Shown here: one piece after another, positions 26,097-34,776 of the stretch | Layout: every line of letters begins with the position of its first letter | How positions within the stretch are numbered: position 1 is the first letter of the stretch | NCBI RefSeq assembly: GCF_031326345.1 | Contig: NZ_CP133671.1 | Span: 6,339,001-6,403,000, forward strand | Length of the DNA stretch: 64,000 bases | Reading direction: 5' to 3' | From: Aureispira sp. CCB-E | Lineage (GTDB): Bacteria > Bacteroidota > Bacteroidia > Chitinophagales > Saprospiraceae | Notes under the pieces: generated by a model | Database searches by the model: none | What the model saw: the letters and a program-made list of their open reading frames with translations, nothing else | What the model was told of the DNA's origin: nothing | Program-made: the position numbers and the translations under genes

Positions 26097-26438
26097 ATGG
26101 CAAAGAAAAAGAAAAAGCTCAATTTTTACTCTACTGACCCTGAAATGGAATGGTTTGATGATGAAGACAATGAGGTTGATACCCTCCCCTCCCAACAACA
26201 AAAACTTCGGGTTATGCGAGATCGCAAACAACGCAAAGGAAAAGAAGTGACGCTTGTAACAGGTTTTGTAGGTACAGAAGAAGATTTAAAAGACTTGGGA
26301 AAAACCTTAAAATCTAAATGTGGTGTAGGTGGTAGTACCAAAGACAATGAAATTATCTTGCAAGGCAACTGGGTTGAAAAAGTTGTTGATTTGCTTAAAA
26401 ATATGGGCTACTCTCAAACCAAACGAGTAGGAGGCTAA
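26097..26438 (+). CDS. eIF1/SUI1-like translation factor (YciH type)
   Basis: 113-residue protein. After a Lys-rich start (MAKKKKKLNF) and an acidic linker, the SUI1 domain occupies about residues 38-113: RDRKQRKGKEVTLVTGFVGT, KDLGKTLKSKCGVGGSTKDN, EIILQGNWVEKVVDLLKNMG. The GVGGS loop is the family signature. Bacterial YciH can affect start-codon selection, though it is not essential where studied. It is the second gene after a secreted protein, 14 bp downstream. Confidence 0.9.
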   Translation: MAKKKKKLNFYSTDPEMEWFDDEDNEVDTLPSQQQKLRVMRDRKQRKGKEVTLVTGFVGTEEDLKDLGKTLKSKCGVGGSTKDNEIILQGNWVEKVVDLLKNMGYSQTKRVGG

Positions 26439-26545
26439 ATCAATATACATCTGCCATCTACTCCCAATTCATCAAATTAATTTACGAATAGCAGACGTTT
26501 GCCTTTTTAATAATAATATTAATTGGTTAACCACTGAATCAGTTT

Positions 26546-27205
26546 ATGAAACAATTTATCACCTTAACATTTTTATTACTTCCCTTTTTTAGCTTTTGCC
26601 AACAAAGTGAACTTGGCAATTGGATTATCTACTTAGGAAATAAAAAAATTAGCCCTAAATGGAATTGGCACCACGAAGTTCAATACAGAAATTATAATGT
26701 CATTGGAGATTTAGAGCAGCTTCTTTTGCGCACAGGCATTGGCTATAACCTTAGTGAGAATAACAATAATATATTGCTTGGTTATGGATTTATCCACAGC
26801 CAAAACTATTTAGCAAATACAAACGACAAAGAACAAGTTAATGAACATAGGGTTTTTCAACAATTTATAACAAAGCAAAAATTTGGTCGATTCAACTTGC
26901 AGCATCGTTACAGGCTAGAACAACGCTGGGTACAAAATCAACCCTTCAAACTAAGGTTTCGATACTTTTTGTCTCTTAATATTCCTATCAATAATAAAGA
27001 AATGACCGATAAAACAGTCTATGCTGCTTTATACAATGAAATTTTCATCAATTCTACCCAAACTTTTTTTGATCGCAATAGATTATACGCAGGAGTTGGT
27101 TTTAAATTAAACCAGTTAATCCGATTTGAGCTAGGATACATGAATCAATTTTTTAACAATAGTAGTAGAGACCAGATCAATGTTATCGTATTCCTATCCT
27201 TTTAA
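26546..27205 (+). CDS. DUF2490-type outer-membrane beta-barrel protein
   Basis: 219-residue exported protein with signal peptide MKQFITLTFLLLPFFSFCQQ. The body alternates aromatic beta-strands (NWIIYLGNKKISPKWNWHHE, LRTGIGYNLSENNNNILLGY, RFNLQHRYRLEQRWVQNQPF) and ends QINVIVFLSF, with the terminal Phe usual for outer-membrane barrels. The ELGNWIIYLG...WNWHHEVQYR pattern fits DUF2490. Function unknown; probably a small porin-like barrel. It converges on a lipoprotein gene 42 bp away. Confidence 0.8.
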   Translation: MKQFITLTFLLLPFFSFCQQSELGNWIIYLGNKKISPKWNWHHEVQYRNYNVIGDLEQLLLRTGIGYNLSENNNNILLGYGFIHSQNYLANTNDKEQVNEHRVFQQFITKQKFGRFNLQHRYRLEQRWVQNQPFKLRFRYFLSLNIPINNKEMTDKTVYAALYNEIFINSTQTFFDRNRLYAGVGFKLNQLIRFELGYMNQFFNNSSRDQINVIVFLSF

Positions 27206-27247
27206 TTCTAGAATAGTTTGTGATATAAAGGAGGCTTTTATGTCTCC

Positions 27248-27979
27248 TTATTTCTTTGCAATCTCATTCAATATTTTAGAGTCTATTGCTCTTCTAACCA
27301 GTAGATTCGGGCGTTTTTTCAACAATAACTCCTCTTGGTTTTCTTTGTCAAAAAATGCCGTTTCAACCTTATAATAATTGGGAGACAAATCGTATTTATT
27401 TTGGCGCAAACAATTAAACTGCTCATCCTCATATACTTTAGAAAAACCAACAAACTGAGAGGCTGATTTTCGTACGTAAACCACCTTTTTGTCTCTTAAT
27501 ATTAAATTGTCTAAATAAATTCTCCCGTTCAACAATTCCTTGTTTAAGACCTCGTTTAGGGTAATCTCCACGGGCTCTTTGGTTTCGTAGTAGAGCACCT
27601 CCAAAGTATCTCTTGAAATTTGTTTAATTTGCTTGATAGAGGTATAGATGGGTTTGTTGGGTAATGACGTCATAAATTCATAGCTGTACAACCAGTAACC
27701 ATGTTTTTCAACCTCTCCAAGTGGTACACTATATAAAATTACACTATCACCTTCTGATACAGTCCAAGATTCTAAGTTTTTGCTATGCCCTTCCTTGTGC
27801 GCAATAAATGTTCCTTGCATTAAATGATGCAAGCGCTTAATATTTCTCCCTAAATCTTGATAATACGCAGATTCAAATACAGTTGGCGTTATTTCTTTTT
27901 GTTTTTTTAGACTACTCTTGGGAACAAAACCACATCCCACTAATATGGAAAATGATAATAATAAGAATACAATTCTCAT
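27248..27979 (-). CDS. Lipoprotein, possibly CpeT-like
   Basis: 243-residue lipoprotein: MRIVFLLLSFSILVGCGFVP has a lipobox ending at Cys16. The ATG at 27979 is used because an upstream start adds 18 residues before the signal. The mature part has LMQGTFIAHKEG, WLYSYEFMTSLPNKPIYTSI and a late FNCLRQNKYDLSPNYYKVET. These faintly recall the CpeT/CpcT fold, found in several non-photosynthetic bacteria, but I am not certain. It stands alone with a long gene-free region upstream. Confidence 0.6.
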   Translation of the reverse strand: MRIVFLLLSFSILVGCGFVPKSSLKKQKEITPTVFESAYYQDLGRNIKRLHHLMQGTFIAHKEGHSKNLESWTVSEGDSVILYSVPLGEVEKHGYWLYSYEFMTSLPNKPIYTSIKQIKQISRDTLEVLYYETKEPVEITLNEVLNKELLNGRIYLDNLILRDKKVVYVRKSASQFVGFSKVYEDEQFNCLRQNKYDLSPNYYKVETAFFDKENQEELLLKKRPNLLVRRAIDSKILNEIAKK

Positions 27980-29126
27980 GATCCTATTGTTTTTTAATTC
28001 AAGGTGACAATGAATGCAATAATTCTTAACCAAACACTATTGGGGTGATCCGATTAGTGCAAGTACAAGACTATTCGCTTTAAACTCCATTTGAAAATGG
28101 AATTTATTGTTTAAAATAATACATTACTAAGCTTTTGAGTACTCTTTGTACTCAATGGTACGGTTACCTACAAGGAAGGCATCCAATACTTTAATTAGTT
28201 GTGAGGGGCACAACTAGAATTATTAACAATAAGGGGGACAGACCGTTGTCTTTGCTGCAAAGAAAAGAAAGATAACATCTATCTACAACAAAGATAGATT
28301 AAATTATGGTTAAAATTGGCATTGTATAAGGCTTCTAAATCACATTAATACATTATCAATACATAACTATTCATAAGAACAATCGTTAATGCTACTGCCA
28401 CTATAAAGAAAATATTCCATTTTTATTTTATAGCATTACATCAGGTAATCGTTAGTGATACGGCGTACTTCGCAGAACCCTCCGTTAAGTTTGTAGCTCT
28501 GGTGTTTGTGCTGCTACTTGGCAAGTTTAGTTTTTAACTTTCCCGCCAAAAAGGACAAAAAATAAAATTTATATTAAAGGTTATGCCTGTAAAAGTTATG
28601 AAAACAGTTGCGGTATCTTTTGATTTTTAACAGTAGGAAAATAATTTACTCTTCTGTCCTTTTTTACTTTAACAATCAAAAAATATAAAAAACTAAGTAA
28701 GTGGGCATAAAAAATTATAGGTAAAAAATAGCCTTATTTTTAGTGCTAATCGAAGAGGAAAAGTGCGGTTTTAGCGAGCTAAAGCAAATTTTTCCGATGA
28801 AGAGTAGTGCAAAAAGAAGGTTGTTTTTATAGAATTTTTTCTGAACGATTACTTACAACTTATTAATTATCAACTCTACAATACTCATACAGCAAACTTA
28901 CTTTACTGTATGAACGCTTTGCTTTTAGTTCGCTGCGCTGCTAAAAAAACACCCTTAAAATACAAATTAAAAACACACCTCGTGAGTAAACTTTTTTGAG
29001 GTACTCCTGTTTTTTTAGTTAAGGAATCCATCATTACTTCATGTTATGGGAACACAACGGTATCGATGGAGTTTTCCCTAACATCTAGGATAAGTATTTT
29101 ATCATCCATACTTCAAATCTCCCAAA
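27980..29126. other. 1.1-kb gene-free region with repeats
   Basis: No frame here looks coding. A hairpin TAGTTGTG/CACAACTA lies at 28196-28216. Family B copy B2 occupies 28694-28855. GC-richer words near 28460-28520 and 28925-28945 (CGCTGCGCTGCT) resemble the interior of family A copy A2. It looks like a graveyard of non-coding repeats and may also hold a small RNA. Confidence 0.5.
28694..28855. repeat. Family B inverted-repeat element, copy B2 (longest)
   Basis: Left end TAAGTAAGTGGGCATAAAAA and right end TTTTTTCTGAACGATTACTTA match copies B1 and B3. The ends are imperfect inverted repeats of each other. The 130-bp centre is unique in this window. Confidence 0.6.
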
Positions 29127-29558
29127 ATGCCTGATTTATACAAATTAGTTTACACAAGCAGTCGCAAGTCGAGCTGTAATACGACAGAAATTGAGAACAT
29201 CCTAGCTTCTTGTCGAAAAAATAACCCTAGTAAAAATATCACAGGAGTTTTATTACACTCTGATCGTCGCTTCATCCAATACCTAGAAGGAGATAAGGAT
29301 GAAATTATGGGACTGTTTGAAGCCATTAAAGGCGATGATAGACACGGAGGAGTTAATTTGAGGTACTACTCTCCTATTGAGAATCGGTTGTTTCCTAGTT
29401 GGCATATGGGATATAAAAATGTCAGTACCAATCATGCCGTCTTTCAAACATCAATCAATTCAGACGATCAAGCAATATTCAAGAGATTAATTGAAGATCA
29501 AAACCAAAATGAAGTGGAAGGAATTAGAGTTCTCAAACTTTTTTTTGAAATGGCTTAA
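29127..29558 (+). CDS. Stand-alone BLUF blue-light sensor
   Basis: 143-residue protein that is almost entirely a BLUF (FAD-binding blue-light) domain. The photocycle residues are present: Tyr9 (KLVYTSS), Asn33 (NPSKNITG) and Gln51 (FIQYLEG), with Trp/Met in FPSWHMGYKN. The spacing matches short BLUF proteins such as BlrB and PixD. About 45 extra C-terminal residues form helices (AIFKRLIEDQNQNEVEGIRV). There is no output domain, so it must signal through protein-protein contacts. No partner is adjacent; the nearest gene is the caspase fusion on the opposite strand, 85 bp away and convergent. Confidence 0.93.
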   Translation: MPDLYKLVYTSSRKSSCNTTEIENILASCRKNNPSKNITGVLLHSDRRFIQYLEGDKDEIMGLFEAIKGDDRHGGVNLRYYSPIENRLFPSWHMGYKNVSTNHAVFQTSINSDDQAIFKRLIEDQNQNEVEGIRVLKLFFEMA

Positions 29559-29643
29559 TCCTTAAATGTCGTGCCCTTCAGTTATTATAATAATTATTAT
29601 AAAATCATTACTCCATTGAAACTACTCCGTTATTAATAAAATA

Positions 29644-32600
29644 TTATTTCCCAATAATTTTTCCATTGGGCAACTGGTGTTCTACTTTAAATAAAATAAA
29701 ATCATTCAAGGCATTTTCTGTGCGAGTTGTGGGGTGCTGTTTGCCATCTGTTAACTTAACAACTTGCAATGTAACGTAATCTTTTAGTTCAGATACATGA
29801 ACCAATCCATCGTGGTTTCGATCTGCTTCGCCAGAAGTCAGTCCTTCTAGAACAGCATATGTAAAAACCCCATTGTTCCAATCTTCTGACTCTAGCGCAA
29901 ATTCATAGCCTCCTGCCGCAGAAATAACCGTTGCTCCCGTTCCTTTTGACACATCGCCAAACAAGGTTTTCATATATGTAAAAGAATTTTTTAAGCCAGC
30001 TTTTGGGCGAACCATTGTCGTTCCTGACTTTTGATTGATATGAACCTTATCATTAGCTGCAATCGACGAGCGTACAACAGCTTCGTCCTTATCTACTTCA
30101 CCCGAATGACAAGCATCAATCATAATCAAACGATTTCGACATTCCATTCCATCTAACATCGTATTAATAGCATCGTATGGCAAACCTTTGGCTTGTGGAT
30201 TATTAAAATCAACATCATGCATTGCCAAGTAATAATCTAGCTGGTCATCTAATAATCCGTGAGAAGAAATGTAAATAATTACTTGATCGTCAATATTGGC
30301 TTTGTCCAAAAACTTACTAGCTTTCAGAACATTATCCTTGGTTGCCGACTCGTTAAATAATTCTTGAGTATGAATATTTCCAAAATAGTTAGAGGTCTTA
30401 AATTTAGCGATCAAATCTTTGGCATCCTTGGTGGCAAACTTTAGGTTCCGTTCCTCATTTTCAAACTCAGAAACCCCTATTGTAAAAATATATAAATCGG
30501 GCTTTTTAGTCGAGTTGGGATGGTAAGTAACCTGAAAAGTCTCTCGCAGGCTTTCTAGCCCTTCTTCATTAAAAACAGATACTTTAACCAAATTTTTTCC
30601 TGCACTTAAACTAATTTCTAACTCTTCTTCTATCTTATTGGTATACCGTTCTTTTAACGAAATTCCTTTCAACTCAGGAGCGGGAACATCATTGACATAA
30701 ATAGAAATACGATCTAATTTATGCGTTTCGTCCCAAGCTTTGATATTTAACTTCAACTGTTTGTTTTCTGTCGTAACGGGCAATGTAACTTTATTACTCA
30801 ACTCTATATTGGGCAATGCTAACTCACCTTCTAAATTATCAGGCGTAAACCCTAACTTGCTGAGGCGTTTTTCCCAAGCTTTGGTATACAGTTTAACCGA
30901 ATATTTTGAAACACCTAAGCTTGTTAACACCTTATCAGGTCGATTAAATCGAACATCAAATTGATCAAACGAGTATAAATTCTCCTTAAATCGAAATCCA
31001 ATTCCTGTATTATTGCCTTTAGATGATTTGTAATAATTATCAGGAGACAAAATAATATAATCAAATTCCTCCATAGCAATCAATGAAGCTGCCTCTTGGC
31101 AAGATTTTAAATCCCAAACTTTTATAAAACCATCTTCGGCTGTAGAATACACTCGTTTTCCCTTCGCTCCAAACCAAACGAATTTAATAGCACCATGATG
31201 GCCAGACATGGTACAAACACTCTTTTTGGTTGCCCAATCCCAAACCACAACATCAAAATTCACTTCACTAAAATAGCCTCCTTGTCCTGTAACTAAAGCC
31301 GTTCCATCCTCATTAAAATCTGCCGAAAATAAAATACCTTCTTTGCCTGTCTTAAAAGTATTAGAGATTTCTCCTGTTGTGTAATCCCATTCAAACCACG
31401 TCATTTCTGCTTTCAAACGCTTGAGATTAGCATCGTATTCTGGTGTCGTTTTGCTAATTAAGACTTTGTTTGTATTTGGTACAAAATCCAATAAAAATTC
31501 ATACGCTATTTGTGATGGGATAGTATGAACTTGTTTGCCTGTAGCAACTTCCCATGCTACTATTTTAGAACCATTGGTTTGAGCAATGATATAATCTCCT
31601 TTAGGGCTTAATTTGACACTCTTAAATATAGGCATTTCTGTAGATTTGAAATACACAGCATCTCCTACTTGCTTTTGCGTTTTAACATCCCATATTCTAA
31701 AAAAGAATTGATTGTTTTGATAATTTTTTAAGTCTATCGTTACTTCTTGTGTCAACAATCGACTGCCATCATGGTTAAAAGAAATCTCTGTCAAGGCTTC
31801 AACTGCTGTACTTTCAAAAATTGGTTGGATTGTTTTGGCATCAAAAACAGTCAAAACAGGCTTTTCCTTGTCTCCGACTACCCACGTTCCAAAAACAGAA
31901 CCATCCGCACTAGCACTAGCAACCCCCGAAGTTTTGATGTACTGTTCCAAATCACCTTCTTTCATATTCCACACACGAATTCCTGGAAATTTATTGTACA
32001 CCGAATTTACCAAGTACTTCGAATTTGACCCTACCGATAGATGAGTAGACATTTTAAAATACCCTTTCAAACGCCCCAATTCCTTATTGTGCTTAAAATC
32101 AAACAATGTTCCTCCCATAAAAACAGTCGGTTGCAAACCATAGCCCTCACTTTCTGTTACCATTCCTGCTACACCTACCATAGTGTTATCTGGACTAATT
32201 GCCAAGTCGAATGCGACCCCAATACGGTAAACCCCATTTTTGAGCGTTGTCATATCTTGACTAGTTGACTCGTTCATGACTCGCTTTAACTTGCCTTTTT
32301 GAATGCTATAATCTGCAATTGCTCCCGTTCTATCCATTACCAATAGATTTCGATTCGTTGGTGTAAACACCATTTCTATCATATTCTGACTAGTATATTC
32401 AAAATCCGAAACGACTTTTTGTGTTTCCAAATTCCAAATAGTAATCATCTTATTAGCAATACTAAAACCAGCCACAAACTTCCCATTGGGACTAACAGCA
32501 ACATTCATCAAAGCTTGGTCGTGATTAGCAGTCAACGTACCATCAATTGTCTTTGTTTTATAATTATATATAGACAAGGCGTTAATTTTGGCAGCATCTC

Positions 32601-33120
32601 TAGTAATCAGATGTTCTCCATCCTTTGTCAGTCTAATTTCGGTATCTGGAATGGCTCCATGTTTGGTAATTTCGGCTCCTGTCAAAATATCCAGTTCGAC
32701 AATTTCACCTCCTTTCATTACAAGTACATGTGTCGTATTAGAGATATAGGTAAACGAACGGGTATACATTTCTAATTTTGTTCGTTGTACAATCTTTCCT
32801 GTTGCATGCTCCCAAGTAATCATCGTTCCTTTGTCGTCTATACTCAAAATATAACGATTGTCTGAAGTGTACTCTACTTTCCAAACATCTCCAACATGTC
32901 CGTACAACACTCTAAATTCTTGGCACAAACTTCGATCCCAAATTCGAACAGTTTTATCCATTCCCGCTGTTACAACAAATCTATTATTGGGACTAAAACT
33001 AATTGCATATACATTCGCAATATGCCCACTTGTTACGACTATTTCGGGTTTCTCTTGTGCTGTCGTTGTTGTGTTTATGCCTAACAAGCCGTATAAGCAT
33101 ATTAATAAAAATAGTTTCAT
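29644..33120 (-). CDS. Exported WD40-repeat caspase-like protease
   Basis: 1158-residue protein: signal peptide (MKLFLLICLYGLLGINTTTT, then AQ), WD40 blades from about residue 30 to 720 (GHIANVYAISFSPNNRFVVT, MDKTVRIWD, GHHGAIKFVWF, DGFIKVWDL), a linker with beta-sandwich features, and a C-terminal caspase (peptidase C14) domain at about 873-1110. The catalytic dyad is His954 (IYISSHG) and Cys1004 (IDACHSG), 50 residues apart as in caspases. Most bacterial WD40-caspases are cytoplasmic; this one is predicted to leave the cytoplasm. A membrane protein gene 82 bp upstream is on the same strand and may be co-transcribed. Substrate and trigger are unknown. Confidence 0.93.
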   Translation of the reverse strand: MKLFLLICLYGLLGINTTTTAQEKPEIVVTSGHIANVYAISFSPNNRFVVTAGMDKTVRIWDRSLCQEFRVLYGHVGDVWKVEYTSDNRYILSIDDKGTMITWEHATGKIVQRTKLEMYTRSFTYISNTTHVLVMKGGEIVELDILTGAEITKHGAIPDTEIRLTKDGEHLITRDAAKINALSIYNYKTKTIDGTLTANHDQALMNVAVSPNGKFVAGFSIANKMITIWNLETQKVVSDFEYTSQNMIEMVFTPTNRNLLVMDRTGAIADYSIQKGKLKRVMNESTSQDMTTLKNGVYRIGVAFDLAISPDNTMVGVAGMVTESEGYGLQPTVFMGGTLFDFKHNKELGRLKGYFKMSTHLSVGSNSKYLVNSVYNKFPGIRVWNMKEGDLEQYIKTSGVASASADGSVFGTWVVGDKEKPVLTVFDAKTIQPIFESTAVEALTEISFNHDGSRLLTQEVTIDLKNYQNNQFFFRIWDVKTQKQVGDAVYFKSTEMPIFKSVKLSPKGDYIIAQTNGSKIVAWEVATGKQVHTIPSQIAYEFLLDFVPNTNKVLISKTTPEYDANLKRLKAEMTWFEWDYTTGEISNTFKTGKEGILFSADFNEDGTALVTGQGGYFSEVNFDVVVWDWATKKSVCTMSGHHGAIKFVWFGAKGKRVYSTAEDGFIKVWDLKSCQEAASLIAMEEFDYIILSPDNYYKSSKGNNTGIGFRFKENLYSFDQFDVRFNRPDKVLTSLGVSKYSVKLYTKAWEKRLSKLGFTPDNLEGELALPNIELSNKVTLPVTTENKQLKLNIKAWDETHKLDRISIYVNDVPAPELKGISLKERYTNKIEEELEISLSAGKNLVKVSVFNEEGLESLRETFQVTYHPNSTKKPDLYIFTIGVSEFENEERNLKFATKDAKDLIAKFKTSNYFGNIHTQELFNESATKDNVLKASKFLDKANIDDQVIIYISSHGLLDDQLDYYLAMHDVDFNNPQAKGLPYDAINTMLDGMECRNRLIMIDACHSGEVDKDEAVVRSSIAANDKVHINQKSGTTMVRPKAGLKNSFTYMKTLFGDVSKGTGATVISAAGGYEFALESEDWNNGVFTYAVLEGLTSGEADRNHDGLVHVSELKDYVTLQVVKLTDGKQHPTTRTENALNDFILFKVEHQLPNGKIIGK

Positions 33121-33202
33121 ATGTGTTTGTTAAAAGCGCTTTATTCAGTTTATAGTTAAGACAACTTTTGTTTATTGATTGATTTTGGAAGATCATTATT
33201 CA

Positions 33203-33832
33203 TCAAACCCACTCCTTGGCAGCTGCCGTTGACAGCCATCCTAAGAATATGGGCATCCAAAAGATGGGATAGCCTAACTTGACGGCATCTATAAACGCAG
33301 TACCTCGAGTCCACAAGGGGAATTGCTCAACACAAATCAAACTAGCTGGAACCACAGAAATAATTGCCACCATAATGGTTAATATATGCATACCATCTGT
33401 CGTTTTATGAAAATGCCGCATTGGTATAAAATAGATAATAGATAGTAAAATAACTGTTGCCATTAATTTCCAAATAGACAAGGTAATAATTCCGTTATCG
33501 CCTCCTATTAGCCCTCTTGTATACAAGGTATAAAAAATTTGCTTCGCCAAAAAGTAGGCTCCTAGACTTGCACCATATAGTAATCCTATATACAAAATCG
33601 TCCATCCAATAGGCATTTCTAGTTCTATTCGCATCGGCAAAATAAAAGCCAAGACAATTAAGAATGGAATGATATAGACGCTTGTGATAGGTTGGCGAAT
33701 CCACTTCATTCCTTGCCAGCCAATTAGTTCATGTAGCTCATACCACCACATTAACAAGCCAATTATACCAACTACAATTGGTACAATCAACAAAAAAATA
33801 TCTTTTATAGTTAGTTTCTGTTGCTCCATCAA
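33203..33832 (-). CDS. Polytopic membrane protein upstream of the caspase
   Basis: 209-residue protein with about six hydrophobic helices (FLLIVPIVVGIIGLLMWW, VYIIPFLIVLAFILPM, WTILYIGLLYGASLGAYFLA, MATVILLSIIYFIPM, ILTIMVAIISVVPASLICV, YPIFWMPIFLGWLSTAA). No transport or catalytic motif and no family recognised. It lies 82 bp ahead of the WD40-caspase gene on the same strand, so a functional pair is possible: membrane partner or export/anchor factor. Evidence for that is position only. Confidence 0.7.
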   Translation of the reverse strand: MMEQQKLTIKDIFLLIVPIVVGIIGLLMWWYELHELIGWQGMKWIRQPITSVYIIPFLIVLAFILPMRIELEMPIGWTILYIGLLYGASLGAYFLAKQIFYTLYTRGLIGGDNGIITLSIWKLMATVILLSIIYFIPMRHFHKTTDGMHILTIMVAIISVVPASLICVEQFPLWTRGTAFIDAVKLGYPIFWMPIFLGWLSTAAAKEWV

Positions 33833-34258
33833 TGGCTCTATTAGACGATTAGGGATTTCTTTAAGATAAGTGCTTCTTTAAGTAGCAAAAAGCTACAAAG
33901 GAACTGATATTTGTGCACTTTTAGGACTTTATAAATAGGAAATATTGGACTAGTAATTGGGGATAGTAAAAAATACTACGAAGGATTTATGATTATTAAA
34001 TAGAAAATTAAGGTTTTTCTTAATTTTTAGTGGTAATTTGCGAATTTATTTTCAAAATACCCGTTATCTAACGAAACCCTATTGCAAAATAGATGGTTAT
34101 ATTATTGCTAGATGCTGTACTTTTAGCTATACTATTTGATGCAATCTTATCATCAAGCGTTACCTCTCAACAAGTAGACTAGTTCATGGATCTAAGTTTG
34201 TTAACGTTTTTTTCGATTGGATAACGCCTGTTTTGTCATTTTAAAATTAATTAATAGT
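33833..34258. other. Gene-free divergent interval before rbfA
   Basis: No gene, hairpin or repeat stands out. It must hold promoters for rbfA and the membrane protein gene, but no clear TAnnTTTG box was found. Confidence 0.4.
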
Positions 34259-34696
34259 TTGGAACAAACAAAAAAACAACGCCAAGTTGGTAGTTTAATA
34301 CAACACGAATTCAGTACTGTCTTGCAGACAGAAGGAGCCTTTATTTATGGTGTTGAACCACTTGTTACTGTCACGAATGTTAAAATGAGTTCGGATTTGG
34401 GAATTGCTTATATTTATGTTAGTGTGTATAACGTTCCCTACAAACAAGAAGTGGTCAAAGAATTGTGGGAAAATTTAGCTTATTTACGTGGTCAAGTGGG
34501 CAAACGCATTCGCAAGCAAGTACGTCGTATCCCGATGCTAAAATTCTTCATTGATGATACTTTGGATGAGGTAGAACATTTGGATAACCTCTTCTCTAGA
34601 ATTCATTCTGAAAAGAACACACAAAACCGTTCAATGAAAGAAGCAATGGAAGCTAGAAAAAAATTAGACGAATTAAGCCAAGACGAAGAAGAATAA
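34259..34696 (+). CDS. rbfA: Ribosome-binding factor A
   Basis: 145-residue 30S maturation factor acting on 16S rRNA 5' processing and cold adaptation. The KH-like fold is recognisable: EQTKKQRQVGSLIQHEFSTV, VTVTNVKMSSDLGIAYIYVS, GQVGKRIRKQVRRIPMLKFF, and DDTLDEVEHLDNL. No ATG fits; the TTG at 34259 gives the family-typical start (MEQTKKQRQ). A TTG at 34217 would add 14 residues. The FtsX-like permease gene follows 80 bp downstream on the same strand, a common Bacteroidota pair. Confidence 0.94.
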   Translation: MEQTKKQRQVGSLIQHEFSTVLQTEGAFIYGVEPLVTVTNVKMSSDLGIAYIYVSVYNVPYKQEVVKELWENLAYLRGQVGKRIRKQVRRIPMLKFFIDDTLDEVEHLDNLFSRIHSEKNTQNRSMKEAMEARKKLDELSQDEEE

Positions 34697-34776
34697 TTAT
34701 TTTTGTCTTTCTACTTGGGGATAGCTTACAATAGCCTACGCCTACTAGTAATTGGATACAAATACAAGTACGACAC

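Noticed and set aside
29605-29640. TACTCCATTGA and TACTCCGTTATTA close together after the BLUF gene
   Set aside because: They resemble family A ends, but in direct orientation and only about 15 bp apart; it could be a deletion scar, not a full element.
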